DNA of 64,000 bases from Chloroflexota bacterium (GCA_021788625.1 JAJYKL010000007.1:17224-81223); one strand, 5' to 3'; positions 21,981-32,038 are shown, counted from the stretch's first letter. The notes: generated from the letters alone by a model not told the origin. Program-made: numbers and translations.

Positions 21981-24569
21981 GTGATCTATAAGACTGGATT
22001 GCGTTATCTGTTGCGCCGGCCGCTCCAGTCCATTTTGTGCATACTGGGAATCGCTTTGGGCGTGGCCGTCACGGTCGCGATCGACCTGGCCAACTCCAGC
22101 GCAGCCAGAGCATTCAACCTGAGCACCGAGGCGGTCGCGGGTCGAGCCAACTATCAGATAGCAGGCACTGGGGGCAGTCTGAACGAAGATGTATATCGAA
22201 AGCTCAAAGTGAACCTGGGCATCCAGGATGCTGCACCCGTGGTGGACGGCTATGCCACGGCGATCGAGCTGGACCAGCAGCCATTGCATATTCTGGGAGT
22301 GGACGTCTTTGCTGAAGCGCCCTTTCGTGACTATTTTGGCCAGCGTATTACGCAGCTGGATATGCTGGCCCTCACCAATTTCCTGACGCATCCTGACGCG
22401 ATCCTGATCGGTCAGGCGTTGGCTCAACATTACGGACTAAAAGTCGGCTCGGCATTTACCTTGCGTATCGGCGATCGGCAGCAAGTGGTGCATGTTGTGG
22501 GCATCCTGGTAACCGCTGACAATGCCAGCCGTGCCGCACTAAATAACCTGGGCATCATGGACATCAGTGCCGCGCAGGAACTATTCGCGCTAAATGGCCG
22601 GCTTACTCACATTGACCTCATAATTGATGACCACACCCCTGAGGGGCGCCTTGAATTAAGCCGTATCCAATCCATACTGCCACCGGATACCAGTATCGTA
22701 AAACCTCAGGCACGTAATGCCAGCGTCGAAAGCCTGTCCGACTCTTTCGAGCTGAACCTAACGGCGCTCAGCTTGCTGGCGATGGTGGTAGGCATGTTCC
22801 TGATCTACAACACGATCACGTTTTCGGTCGTTCAGCGAAGGCCAATCTTTGGCATCTTGCGTTGTCTGGGCGTTACGCGGGGCGAGGTGTTTCGACTCGT
22901 GATTGCAGAATCCATACTGCTTGGCCTGATCGGCTCGCTGATCGGTCTTGGCCTGGGGATCGTGTTGGGTCGCGCTGCAGTGGCACTGGTCACGCGCACA
23001 ATCAATGATTTGTATTACGTCGTTGCAGTTAGCTCGGTGACTGTCGATCCCGGTTCGCTGATTAAGGGCATCGGCATGGGATTGGGTGCAGCTGTGCTGG
23101 CAGCCCTGCCGCCGGCTTACGAGGCGACGAGCATCCCGCCCATCGGCGCCCTGGCTCGATCGAACATCGAGCGTCGGGTCCGCCGCCTGTTACCCTGGGT
23201 GGCTGCGCTGGGGTTGGTGCTGCTGGCCATAGGAGCCATGCTGCTGCTGGCAACGAAGTCGCTGGGGGTGAATCTGGCGGGCATCTTCGGCGTGGTGGTC
23301 GGCCTGGCACTTGTGTCGCCCTGGATAACTGTTGTTTTGATGCAGGTGCTCACTCCACTGGCTGGGCATCTGGCGGGTATCATCGGACGCCTCGCGACCC
23401 GTAGCGTTGTGAACTCTCTATCGCGCACGTCCATTGCCATCGCTGCGTTGATGATCACCGTCTCGGTCATCATTGGCCTGCAAACGATGATAGGTAGTTT
23501 TCGCACCACCGTGCAGAACTGGCTCGACGTGACGCTATTGGCTGATATCTATGTATCGCCTCCTTCCAGCGGAGTAAACAATCCGGATAATGTGATGGAC
23601 CCTGCGCTGGCTCAGGAGTTTAAAGCCGTGCCGGGAGTGCGCGCTGTCACCACACTGCTGCGCCTGCCCGCCTCTTTTATAGAGGGCTCGACGAAGCAGC
23701 CTGACCCGCAGTGGCAAAAAGCTGAGATGCTGGTAGTCCATGCAGAGACCAATCGCCAGGCGGCCAGCTTCGTCTGGTCAGATGGGCCACCCGGCGACGT
23801 ATGGCGCGCGATGCTCGCAAACGACGAGGTGCAGGTATCAGAGCCATTTGCCAACCGGTATGGCATCACACCAGCACACAACTTATTGACGCTCCAGACT
23901 CAGCAAGGCCCGAGAGTGTTCCGGGTGGCAGGGGTGTACTACGACTATTCCGCCGATCAGGGCATCGTATTGATGCGCCGTGAGGAATTTGATCGTTACT
24001 GGCATGACACGCGAATCTCATCGTTGGCAATCTATCTGGATCACAGCGCCAAAACTCACGCTGGATTGCTGGTGAATCAAATGCGCCAGCACTTTGCCGG
24101 GCATGATCTGGTGATACAGGCCAACAGCAACCTGCGTGCCAATGCGCTGGTTGTGTTTGATCAAACATTCGCCATCACCAGGGCCTTGAATCTGCTGGCG
24201 ACGGTCGTTGCCTTCATCGGGGTATTGAGCGCTTTGATGGCTCTCCAGCTTGAGCGCACGCGAGAACTGGGGGTGCTGCGTGCGAATGGAATGACGTTAG
24301 GACAAATGTGGCGGATGATTTTGCTCGAAACGAGTCTGATGGGCGGCACAGCAGGATTGCTGGCCATGCCAACCGGTTTTTTGCTGGCTGTGATCCTGAT
24401 ATATATCATCAATCTGCGTGCGTTTGGATGGACGATACAGATGGACTTGCAGTGGACCACCTTTGCACAAGCCATGTTGATAGCGGTTATCTCTGCATTG
24501 CTGGCCGCGATCTATCCCATGCTGCGACTGCGAAAGATGCAGATTGCCGTTGCCATCCACCATGAGTGA
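21981..24569 (+). CDS. FtsX/MacB-type ABC transporter permease, two-domain
   Basis: An 862-residue permease with two repeats of the MacB-periplasmic plus FtsX module: an N-terminal helix (about 12-35), an extracytoplasmic domain, three helices near 255-390, central helices near 410-520, a second extracytoplasmic domain (about 525-710) and three C-terminal helices. VVQRRPIFGILRCLGVTRGEVFRL and LERTRELGVLRANGMTLGQMWRM are the two coupling-helix motifs. Such proteins use an ATPase of the LolD/MacB type to move lipids or work by mechanotransmission; no ATPase gene lies beside it here. The start is GTG 21981, with GGGGAGAG upstream. Confidence 0.85.
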   Translation: MIYKTGLRYLLRRPLQSILCILGIALGVAVTVAIDLANSSAARAFNLSTEAVAGRANYQIAGTGGSLNEDVYRKLKVNLGIQDAAPVVDGYATAIELDQQPLHILGVDVFAEAPFRDYFGQRITQLDMLALTNFLTHPDAILIGQALAQHYGLKVGSAFTLRIGDRQQVVHVVGILVTADNASRAALNNLGIMDISAAQELFALNGRLTHIDLIIDDHTPEGRLELSRIQSILPPDTSIVKPQARNASVESLSDSFELNLTALSLLAMVVGMFLIYNTITFSVVQRRPIFGILRCLGVTRGEVFRLVIAESILLGLIGSLIGLGLGIVLGRAAVALVTRTINDLYYVVAVSSVTVDPGSLIKGIGMGLGAAVLAALPPAYEATSIPPIGALARSNIERRVRRLLPWVAALGLVLLAIGAMLLLATKSLGVNLAGIFGVVVGLALVSPWITVVLMQVLTPLAGHLAGIIGRLATRSVVNSLSRTSIAIAALMITVSVIIGLQTMIGSFRTTVQNWLDVTLLADIYVSPPSSGVNNPDNVMDPALAQEFKAVPGVRAVTTLLRLPASFIEGSTKQPDPQWQKAEMLVVHAETNRQAASFVWSDGPPGDVWRAMLANDEVQVSEPFANRYGITPAHNLLTLQTQQGPRVFRVAGVYYDYSADQGIVLMRREEFDRYWHDTRISSLAIYLDHSAKTHAGLLVNQMRQHFAGHDLVIQANSNLRANALVVFDQTFAITRALNLLATVVAFIGVLSALMALQLERTRELGVLRANGMTLGQMWRMILLETSLMGGTAGLLAMPTGFLLAVILIYIINLRAFGWTIQMDLQWTTFAQAMLIAVISALLAAIYPMLRLRKMQIAVAIHHE

Positions 24570-24667
24570 ACCCTTTGCTCAGCAGGCCGGGCCGCATGTC
24601 TATTGAGCAGCGCTGATGCGGCGCCAGGCTGACTCCAGTGCGGCGCTGATGAGCACCCACCCGTCGA

Positions 24668-25837
24668 TTATTTATTGGGGGACTGCCCGCTGTATAGCGC
24701 GGCTACCAGACCTGCGATGTGGCGGGTATGGCGGGCGAGTGCGAGAGTTCTAATCCTCGTCATCGTAACCCACAGCATTTTCACATAAGTCGAGTCGCTC
24801 TGTATGGCTGGCGCACTCCGTCTGAGATGCACCACCACTACATGGCTGACCATCTGGAAATGGCTAAAACGGTGCGTCACTGTATCGACGACATTACCCT
24901 GCCGCACCTGTACCCGCAGCCGGGTTCGTTGATAAATGATCTGCCTTGCCCGCTGAGTGATGGACTGTGCGGGATTGCTCAACGAAGCGGCGGATGGCTC
25001 AATCGAACCAGCGGGGAATTCCCACAGGCCACCCAGGAGTCCGCGCGGTGGGCGCTGAGCCAGGAGCAAACGGTCATGCTGGTCAAAAAGGACTATGGAA
25101 ACAATATTTTTCACAGGGATGACCGCTGATGGCGAAGTAACAGGCCATGCTTGAGGATTGCCATTCGCATAGGCAGAGCAATGTCGAGACAGCGGACAGA
25201 TGTGGCACTTTGGCTCAAGAGGGATGCAAATCAGAGCACCCAGATCCATGAGTGCCTCGTTGAATGCCCCCGCCTGACCTTGCGGAATGAGTGACTTGCT
25301 CAAAAACCATAATAGCTCAACCGTCGTTCTTTTCCTAACATCTCCTTGGATTGTAAAGAAGCGAGCTAACACTCTCGCGACATTGCCATCCACTGCCGGT
25401 TCGTCCTGGTTAAAAGCCAGACTGGCTATGGCTCCAGCCGTATAGCGGCCTATGCCAGGCAAGTTGCGTAAAAGTTCGACATTGGTAGGTATATGCCCAC
25501 CGTATTCGCGCATGACAACCCGTGCGGCTCGATGCAGGTTACGCGCGCGGGCATAATAACCAAGTCCTTCCCACTTCTTGAGGACGGCGCTCGCAGGGGC
25601 GCTTGCCAGAGATGACAGGGTGGGGAAGCGCCTGAGCCATCGCTCGTAGTAGGGTATGACGGTGTTGACCTGCGTCTGCTGTAACATGACCTCGGATAAC
25701 CAGACGCGGTATGGATCGCGCGGCTCGCTGCGCCATGGCAGGTTGCGTCGATGCTGGCTGAACCACCGCAATAGGGCCGCGCTAAATCGTTTTGCGTTAG
25801 AGGGCGAAGGCGTAAGAGGCAACGACTGGCGCATCAT
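24668..25837 (-). CDS. mutY: A/G-specific adenine DNA glycosylase
   Basis: A 389-residue MutY. WLSEVMLQQTQVNTVIPYYERW holds the catalytic Glu, LPGIGRYTAGAIASLAF is the helix-hairpin-helix, and VDGNVARVLAR has the catalytic Asp. The Fe-S loop is C-x6-C-x2-C-x5-C in CIPLEPKCHICPLSRHC. Residues about 235-380 are the MutT-like 8-oxoG-recognition domain (RPPRGLLGGLWEFPAG). The enzyme removes adenine mispaired with 8-oxoguanine. The start is ATG 25837; a TTG three codons upstream is also in frame. It is last in a leftward run after acylphosphatase. Confidence 0.93.
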   Translation of the reverse strand: MMRQSLPLTPSPSNAKRFSAALLRWFSQHRRNLPWRSEPRDPYRVWLSEVMLQQTQVNTVIPYYERWLRRFPTLSSLASAPASAVLKKWEGLGYYARARNLHRAARVVMREYGGHIPTNVELLRNLPGIGRYTAGAIASLAFNQDEPAVDGNVARVLARFFTIQGDVRKRTTVELLWFLSKSLIPQGQAGAFNEALMDLGALICIPLEPKCHICPLSRHCSAYANGNPQAWPVTSPSAVIPVKNIVSIVLFDQHDRLLLAQRPPRGLLGGLWEFPAGSIEPSAASLSNPAQSITQRARQIIYQRTRLRVQVRQGNVVDTVTHRFSHFQMVSHVVVVHLRRSAPAIQSDSTYVKMLWVTMTRIRTLALARHTRHIAGLVAALYSGQSPNK

Positions 25838-25861
25838 CGAGCGCAAAGAGCACAGGTCAAG

Positions 25862-26134
25862 TCAGTGACGAATTGTGAACTCAGTGAATTCCCCCGTTGC
25901 CTGTCCCCAGTTCAGGTGAACGTTACGGACTTCAGAAGCCGCCGGCCCGCGATTCAGCGCCAGGACCAGCGTGTCCAGTTTTTCGCGCGGGCCCTCGGCG
26001 ATTACTTCAACCTTACGATCCCAGCGGTTCTTTACCCAGCCGTGCAGGTCGAGCCGCTGCGCCTGGTATAGCGTAAACTGCCTGAAGCCAACACCCTGGA
26101 CAACTCCCTCGACCACCGCATGCAGCCGTTCCAT
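25862..26134 (-). CDS. acyP: Acylphosphatase
   Basis: A 90-residue protein of normal length. GVVQGVGFRQFTLYQAQRLDLHGWVKNRWDRKVEVIAEG contains the phosphate-binding loop VQGVGFR with its Arg and the catalytic Asn in KNRWD (the usual pattern is RN-x-x-D/G). It hydrolyses acyl phosphates such as carbamoyl or acetyl phosphate in the cytosol. It sits 6 bp after the NERD-like gene and about 24 bp before mutY, all leftward. Confidence 0.93.
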   Translation of the reverse strand: MERLHAVVEGVVQGVGFRQFTLYQAQRLDLHGWVKNRWDRKVEVIAEGPREKLDTLVLALNRGPAASEVRNVHLNWGQATGEFTEFTIRH

Positions 26135-26140
26135 CGTTGA

Positions 26141-26884
26141 TCACTGCGGATGCTCACCACTGGGTAATTCCGGTGCATCCAGGGCGGCGCGCACCTGACG
26201 CTGGATGGATTTGGGCAGGTCGTCGAGTTTGCCCTGCCCACGCAGGTAGTCTTTCAGTTCGTCTGACCGTAAAACCGGTATGGGAGAGGGCTCGATTTCA
26301 AGGACTGCCTTGGGATTGCTAAAGATAATGACCGCACGCAGCGTGATGCGCAGGTTGGGTATCTTTTCCTTAAAGATGGCCGTCAGTTTGCCCATGGCGA
26401 GGTTTGCTTCTTCCGTCGGATTCCCCAGGGGTTCGTCACGTCCCAACCAGTAGCTCAACACACCCTGGCGTGACTTCCACTTGCCTTCCTTAAAGGCGAT
26501 CTTTCCCTGCTGCCCCTTTACGATCAATACGGTGACTCCACCTGGCTCGATGAGCACATAGTCCACCGGCAATTTGAAGATCATGAGCGCATATTTACGA
26601 TCCAGCCCTTTCAGGTTGTCACGCAAAATCAGCTCCGGCCGTCCGGCAGACAGATAGCGATTGCCATAGTACATGCCGATACGCGATACGCCGAACCCCA
26701 CAACCAGAATGATGGTGTAAATAAGGTAGAACAAGCCCAGGTTGTTCAGGTTAAAAATGCCCAGCTGCTGGCCGAAAAGTGTCAGGAGCAGTCCGCCGAC
26801 CAAAATGGCAAGCGATCCAAACAGTGTGATGCGACCAATGAGCGCCTGGCGCTTGACTTTCTTTTCGTCAACAACAATTCGCAT
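26141..26884 (-). CDS. Membrane protein with NERD-like domain
   Basis: A 247-residue protein from ATG 26882-26884. Two membrane helices lie near residues 17-38 and 45-66. The rest is cytosolic, with LPVDYVLIEPGGVTVLIVKGQQGKIAFKEGKWK, a weak match to the NERD (nuclease-related) pattern of D..L....G..V.D.K. A longer frame up to 27052 exists but overlaps fabF and is not hydrophobic, so it is rejected. No function can be assigned. Confidence 0.6.
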   Translation of the reverse strand: MRIVVDEKKVKRQALIGRITLFGSLAILVGGLLLTLFGQQLGIFNLNNLGLFYLIYTIILVVGFGVSRIGMYYGNRYLSAGRPELILRDNLKGLDRKYALMIFKLPVDYVLIEPGGVTVLIVKGQQGKIAFKEGKWKSRQGVLSYWLGRDEPLGNPTEEANLAMGKLTAIFKEKIPNLRITLRAVIIFSNPKAVLEIEPSPIPVLRSDELKDYLRGQGKLDDLPKSIQRQVRAALDAPELPSGEHPQ

Positions 26885-26931
26885 GGTACCTACTGATGTT
26901 ATGCTGGAATGCAGGCGATTATCGCCCTGTG

Positions 26932-28188
26932 CTACTCGTCGTATTTGCTGAAGATAATGCAGGCGTTTTGGCCACCCAGGCCGAAAGAGTTGGACATCGC
27001 AATGTTCACTTCCTTCTGGCGTGCCACATTGGGCACATAATCCAGGTCGCATACCGGATCGGGCGTATGGAGGTTGATCGTAGGCGGGATGACGCTGTTT
27101 TCGATCGTCAGTACGGTGCTGAGTGCCTCGATGGCGCCAGAGGCGCCCATGGCATGGCCGATCATGGATTTCGTGCTGCTGACGGGGATGGTATAGGCGT
27201 GTTGCCCAAATACTAACTTGATGGCCATTGTCTCCAGGGGGTCATTCGTCTGCGTCCCAGACCCGTGGGCGTTAATGTAATCCACATGGCTGGGATTCAC
27301 TCCGGCATCCTGGAGCGCCCACTGCATGGCTCTGACAGGGCCTCCGGCAGTGGGGTCTGGAATGGCAATGTGATAGGCATCAGACGATACCCCCATGCCC
27401 AGAATCTCGGCATAGATATGAGCACCGCGTGCCAGAGCGTGTTCCAATTCTTCAACGATCAAAACCACGCAGCCTTCGCTATAGACGAAGCCGTCGCGAC
27501 TGGCGTCAAATGGGCGACCGGCTTTTTGGGGCTGGTCGTTATAGTGCGAACTCAGCACGCGCATGAGGGAGAAGGCTACGATGGCTCCCTCAATGACTGT
27601 GGCTTCAACGCCGCCAGCGAATACCACATCTGACTTGCCGTGGCGGATCAACTCCGCCGCATCGCCAATCGCCTGCGTGCCTGAGGCACAGGCTGCCACC
27701 GGCGTGGAGAGGGGACCTTTGGCACCCATATGCGTGCTGACATGATGACCAGCGGCATTGGGCAGGCCGGATGGCAATGCAAAGGGGTTGCTGCGCTTCA
27801 AACCTAGATGGCGATATTCCTGCAGCCCGTTGTCGATCATGTCATAGCCACCCAGAGCGGTGCCGATGACTACACCGGCGCGTTCGGGCTGCACATCCTT
27901 GCCCACGGAAAGGTGGGCATCCTGAGCCGCTTCCTGAGCGGCCGCTACCGCGAAGTGCGAGCAGCGTGCCATGCGGCGAGCATCCTTGGGCTCCAGGTAT
28001 TTCAATGGGTCGAACCCTTTCACTTCGCCGGCAATCCGGACGGGCAGGCTGGACGCATCGAACAATGTGATGGGTCCTATGCCGCTACGCCCGTCGACGA
28101 GGCCGCGCCACGTGGTGGGCGTGTCCAGCCCCAGGACAGTGATGGCCCCAATTCCGGTGATGACAGCCCGGTGTTCACATTCCACCAT
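26932..28188 (-). CDS. fabF: 3-oxoacyl-[acyl-carrier-protein] synthase II
   Basis: A 418-residue ketoacyl synthase from ATG 28188, the usual FabF length. The nucleophile is Cys168 in VAACASGTQAI, and the two His plus Lys of the active site are in NAHGSGTQTNDPLE, STKSMIGHAMGASGA. It condenses acyl-ACP with malonyl-ACP. The frame stays open to ATG 28317, which would add 43 strongly basic residues; that extension is not family-like, though 28317 cannot be excluded. It follows plsX in the fatty acid/phospholipid part of the leftward run; no acpP gene lies between them. Confidence 0.92.
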   Translation of the reverse strand: MVECEHRAVITGIGAITVLGLDTPTTWRGLVDGRSGIGPITLFDASSLPVRIAGEVKGFDPLKYLEPKDARRMARCSHFAVAAAQEAAQDAHLSVGKDVQPERAGVVIGTALGGYDMIDNGLQEYRHLGLKRSNPFALPSGLPNAAGHHVSTHMGAKGPLSTPVAACASGTQAIGDAAELIRHGKSDVVFAGGVEATVIEGAIVAFSLMRVLSSHYNDQPQKAGRPFDASRDGFVYSEGCVVLIVEELEHALARGAHIYAEILGMGVSSDAYHIAIPDPTAGGPVRAMQWALQDAGVNPSHVDYINAHGSGTQTNDPLETMAIKLVFGQHAYTIPVSSTKSMIGHAMGASGAIEALSTVLTIENSVIPPTINLHTPDPVCDLDYVPNVARQKEVNIAMSNSFGLGGQNACIIFSKYDE

Positions 28189-28376
28189 GTCACCATCGCG
28201 CGAGCGGTTACGCCAACCCCGGTAGCTGGTCCGTGCATGCTTCATTTTCTCCGAGGCGTAGGTCGTGAAGCGACGGAACCCGCGCTTAATTCCGGAAAAT
28301 CGTTTTGCTCGTGCCATATAAGGAAACTTCCAATACCGCCAGACTGCAATTCAAATGAAAGGATCAAGCAATCCTA

Positions 28377-29402
28377 TCATGCACTTTCGATTGCGCTCAC
28401 CTTTTTAATCTGCGGTAGTCGAGCCAACCCCTGTTCGATGGCGTCTACTACACGCTTATCCACGGTATTGGCGGCGACACGTAAAGCCGAACGAACGGCG
28501 CGCGCGTTGCTGCGACCATGGCCAATAATGACAACACCGTCGACACCCAAAAGTGGCGCACCGCCAATTTCCTCGTAATCGGTGCGTTTCCCCATGCGAC
28601 GGATGGCATCCTGGATGAGCAGTCCGCCGACCTTGCCTGGCGCGGTACGCATCACCTCTTCGCGCAGCATCTGCTTGACCATGCTGGACATGCCCTCGGA
28701 GAGCTTTATGATCACGTTGCCAGTGAACCCGTCCGTCACATAAACGTCGGCAAAGCCGGTGGGGATATGCCGGCCTTCTGCGTTGCCGATGAAGTTTATG
28801 GGAGCCTGCTTGAGGAGCTGGTGCACCTCCTGAACCAGAACGCTGCCTTTTGTTTCCTCCTCGCCATTAGAGACGAGCGCCACGCGAGGCTTGGCGATGC
28901 CCAATACCTTTTCGCTATACAGGCTTCCCATCAAAGCGAACTGCAGCAGGTATTCCGGTTTGCAATCGGAATTGGCGCCGATATCCAGGATCAGGCACCA
29001 GCCTGTGGTGGTGGGGTAGAGGGTTGAGAGGGCAGGCCGGTGAATGCCGGGGATGCGACCCAGGTGAAAAAGCGCGGTAGCCAGTGCTCCACCGGTATTA
29101 CCCATGGTGACAAAGGCATCGGCATCGCCACGCTTGAGGATTTCCATCCCGACCACCATGGAGCTGTTCTTCTTGGTCTTCACAGCCGTAGCCGGGTGGT
29201 CGCTCATTTCGATGACTTCAGGAGCATGGACAATGGGCAACGTCAGATTCGCCGTGTTGTACTGCACGAGCAGAGGGCGAATCACTTCCTGACGGCCTAC
29301 CATGACGATTTCATAACCAAACTCCCGGGCGGTCCGCACGGCTGCCTCAACATTTACCGCTGGGGCGAAGTCGCCCCCCATTGCGTCAAGGACAATTTTC
29401 AT
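28377..29402 (-). CDS. plsX: Phosphate acyltransferase
   Basis: A 341-residue PlsX, starting MKIVLDAMGGDFAPAVNVEAAVRT, the family's opening. EVIEMSDHPATAVKTKKNSSM, FVTMGNTGGALATALFHLGRI and YVTDGFTGNVIIKLSEG are all conserved segments. The enzyme makes acyl phosphate from acyl-ACP for phosphatidic acid synthesis. It lies between the Lon-N gene and fabF, all leftward. Confidence 0.95.
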   Translation of the reverse strand: MKIVLDAMGGDFAPAVNVEAAVRTAREFGYEIVMVGRQEVIRPLLVQYNTANLTLPIVHAPEVIEMSDHPATAVKTKKNSSMVVGMEILKRGDADAFVTMGNTGGALATALFHLGRIPGIHRPALSTLYPTTTGWCLILDIGANSDCKPEYLLQFALMGSLYSEKVLGIAKPRVALVSNGEEETKGSVLVQEVHQLLKQAPINFIGNAEGRHIPTGFADVYVTDGFTGNVIIKLSEGMSSMVKQMLREEVMRTAPGKVGGLLIQDAIRRMGKRTDYEEIGGAPLLGVDGVVIIGHGRSNARAVRSALRVAANTVDKRVVDAIEQGLARLPQIKKVSAIESA

Positions 29403-29500
29403 CTGTGCTACTCGTTGGTGTTAATGCCGTACGCCAGCAATGTATTGCGTGCGCCTCAGCTCTGCAGGCACACACACTGCCTAGACCAGCGTCAAGCCAA

Positions 29501-30178
29501 TCAGTTCTTTGAAAAGACCTGCGATTCGTCGTCACCCGATGGGCGGATTGATGAAGCGACTATTGTCAGTGCCAGAACTTCCGACTTGAGCAATTCGGCC
29601 TCCTTCGCCAAGAGCTCACGCACACTCTCGATGGCGAGCAACTCCTGTTTTTGTTCCAGCGGCACTTGCAAGGCAATGGCTGTGAGTACGGCGATGGCTG
29701 TGGGAGTGGCGGATTGGGCATCCAGCTCGCTTACAGAAGGCCGGCGCGTTTCGACACCACTGACATCGGCCAGCAACGATAAATACTTTTGCAGGAGCCG
29801 TCGTATGTATTCCGGTCTCAGATAAGCCTGACTGGTATCCTCCTTATAAGGGTAAAAAACCGCATCGCCGATCAGATACTCGTCTTCTCCTTCGTGAACA
29901 TTCTGAAGCACAAAACGCTCCATGCCAATGGTTACAATATTCATACGGCCATCGGGGAGCCGCTCGACCTGGGTGATTCGTGCTGCCGTACCGATGATGT
30001 GTGGGACGCCTTCATCCTCATCCTGCGCCAGGACGACACCGAAGGGCTGACCCTGATCGATACAACGCTGAATCATGATCCGGTAACGTGGTTCAAAGAT
30101 GTGCAGGGGTAATGTCTGCCCTGGGAACAGGACGACGTTCAGCGGGAAAATAGGCAGCTCCATTACATCGGCTCTCAT
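29501..30178 (-). CDS. LON N-terminal (substrate-binding) domain protein
   Basis: A 225-residue protein consisting only of a Lon-type N-terminal domain: ELPIFPLNVVLFPGQTLPLHIFEPRYRIMIQRCIDQGQPFGVVLAQDEDEG, then RITQVERLPDGRMNIVTIGMERF. No AAA or protease domain follows, so it is a stand-alone 'LON peptidase substrate-binding' protein of unclear role. AGGAG (30184-30188) is 5 nt before ATG 30178. It diverges from the araB gene across a 149-bp gap. Confidence 0.88.
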   Translation of the reverse strand: MRADVMELPIFPLNVVLFPGQTLPLHIFEPRYRIMIQRCIDQGQPFGVVLAQDEDEGVPHIIGTAARITQVERLPDGRMNIVTIGMERFVLQNVHEGEDEYLIGDAVFYPYKEDTSQAYLRPEYIRRLLQKYLSLLADVSGVETRRPSVSELDAQSATPTAIAVLTAIALQVPLEQKQELLAIESVRELLAKEAELLKSEVLALTIVASSIRPSGDDESQVFSKN

Positions 30179-30327
30179 AAAATCTCCTTATTCGCGACAA
30201 TTCTATCATCGAGGCCAGCGTGCAAACTACTGTTGAATTGCTACAATAACGCCAGAACATGGCATGAATGTTCGCGCGGGCACGTATATGTGACCGTTAG
30301 GCTGCAACGGAATATGAGGAGGATTGC

Positions 30328-32001
30328 ATGGCTTCACCTCGCTATACCTTGGGAATAGATTTCGGAACGCTTTCAGGGCGTGCGGTGCTGGTAAGAATTT
30401 CTGACGGTGCGGAGATTGCCACGGCTGTCAGCGAGTACACCCACGGCGTCATCGACGAGCGCTTACCTGAAGCGAACATCGCACTGGACCCCGACTGGGC
30501 ACTGCAAGACCCAGAAGACTATTTACGCGTGTTGTCCGAAGCCGTGCCAGGTGTGCTCAAACAGGCAGGTGTGACAGCGGAGGATGTGGTCGGTGTGGGG
30601 ATCGATTTCACCGCCTGCACCATGATGCCCACCTTGAAAGATGGCACGCCGCTGTGCAACCTGCCCAGATTTCGGACCAATCCGCATGCCTGGGTGAAAC
30701 TATGGAAACACCATGCGGCGCAGCCCGAGGCGGACGCGATTAACGCCACAGCGCGCGACATGAATGAGTCGTGGCTGCCGCGCTACGGCGGTAAGATATC
30801 GTCGGAGTGGTTTTTCCCTAAAGCATTGCAGATTCTGCATGATGCGCCTGATGTATATGAGGCTGCGGACCGCCTGCTGGAGGCAGCGGACTGGCTGGTG
30901 TGGCAGCTCACAGGCGTCGAGACCCGCAACACCTGTACCGCCGGATACAAAGCCATCTGGTCCAAGCGTGAAGGATTTCCCAAGCATGAGTTTTTCCGAG
31001 CTCTGGATCCACGATTTGAGCGTGTGGTGGATGAGAAAATGAGCCGAAACCTTATGCCAATCGGCGCGCGGGCTGGCGTGCTCACGCCCAAGGCGGCACA
31101 CATGACGGGCCTGCGACCCGGTACGCCGGTTGCCGTCGCGAACGTGGACGCGCATGTAGCCGTGCCAGCCTGCGGGGTCACCAAACCGGGCAGTCTGGTC
31201 TCGATCATGGGTACCAGCACGTGCGACATGTTGCTGGCCGGGCAGGAATCCATGATCGAGGGGATGTGCGGCTTTACCGAAGACGGCATTGTGCAGGGTT
31301 ATCTGGGCTATGAAGCCGGTCAGTCATGTGTGGGCGATGGATTTGCCTGGTTCGTGGACAATTGTGTGCCATCCCAATACTTCGAAGAAGCAAAATCCTC
31401 AGGACGCAGCATCCATCAGGTTCTTGAAGCCTACGCCGCTCAGTTGAAGCCTGGCGAGACGGGCCTGCTGGCATTGGACTGGTGGAACGGCAACCGGTCG
31501 ATCCTGGTCGACGCCGATTTGAGTGCTGTCATGGTTGGCATGACCCTGGCGACCACGGCACCGGAGATGTACCGGGCATGGTTGGAGGCAACTGCCTTTG
31601 GACGTCGTTTGATTATTGAATCGTTCATCAAAGATGGGTTTAAAGTGAATGAGACCATCGCATGCGGCGGTCTGCCGGATCGCAATAAGCTGCTGATGCA
31701 AATCTACGCTGATGTAACCGGGCTGCCCATTCGGATTGCGGCATCAAATTATGCCTCTGCCCTGGGCAGCGCCATGTTTGGGGCTGTTGCTGCGGGTGCG
31801 GCAGCAGGCGGGTACGACACCATCCAGGATGCTGCTGACCATATGGCGCACATAAAGGACGAGCAGTATATTCCAAATCCGGCGAACAAAGACGTATATG
31901 ATAGGTTATACGCGGAATATGTTCGGCTGCACGACTACTTCGGGCGTGATATGCACAGCACGGTGAAGAATCTGCGCCAATTGAAGCGTGACGTCAGTTG
32001 A
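30328..32001 (+). CDS. araB: L-ribulokinase
   Basis: A 557-residue FGGY kinase of the ribulokinase length. LGIDFGTLSGRAVLV at the N-terminus is the ribulokinase form of the ATP/phosphate-1 loop, with GVGIDFTACTMMPT and, later, SIMGTSTCDMLLA and IACGGLPDRNKLLMQIYADVTGLPI. It phosphorylates L-ribulose in arabinose use. AGGAGG (30317-30322) is 5 nt before ATG 30328. It heads a rightward group with a TIM-barrel sugar epimerase and, after signal peptidase I, a class II aldolase; no arabinose isomerase gene is in the window. Confidence 0.92.
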   Translation: MASPRYTLGIDFGTLSGRAVLVRISDGAEIATAVSEYTHGVIDERLPEANIALDPDWALQDPEDYLRVLSEAVPGVLKQAGVTAEDVVGVGIDFTACTMMPTLKDGTPLCNLPRFRTNPHAWVKLWKHHAAQPEADAINATARDMNESWLPRYGGKISSEWFFPKALQILHDAPDVYEAADRLLEAADWLVWQLTGVETRNTCTAGYKAIWSKREGFPKHEFFRALDPRFERVVDEKMSRNLMPIGARAGVLTPKAAHMTGLRPGTPVAVANVDAHVAVPACGVTKPGSLVSIMGTSTCDMLLAGQESMIEGMCGFTEDGIVQGYLGYEAGQSCVGDGFAWFVDNCVPSQYFEEAKSSGRSIHQVLEAYAAQLKPGETGLLALDWWNGNRSILVDADLSAVMVGMTLATTAPEMYRAWLEATAFGRRLIIESFIKDGFKVNETIACGGLPDRNKLLMQIYADVTGLPIRIAASNYASALGSAMFGAVAAGAAAGGYDTIQDAADHMAHIKDEQYIPNPANKDVYDRLYAEYVRLHDYFGRDMHSTVKNLRQLKRDVS

Positions 32002-32038
32002 TCCGGTCGAGTGTTCCAGGCTTGAAGGAGAACGCACC

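Noticed and set aside
24719..25129. 136-codon rightward frame
   Set aside because: Lies wholly inside mutY on the other strand, with no ribosome site or family match.
26885..27052. N-terminal extension of the NERD-like protein
   Set aside because: It overlaps fabF coding sequence and lacks membrane or NERD features; ATG 26884 gives a sensible protein.
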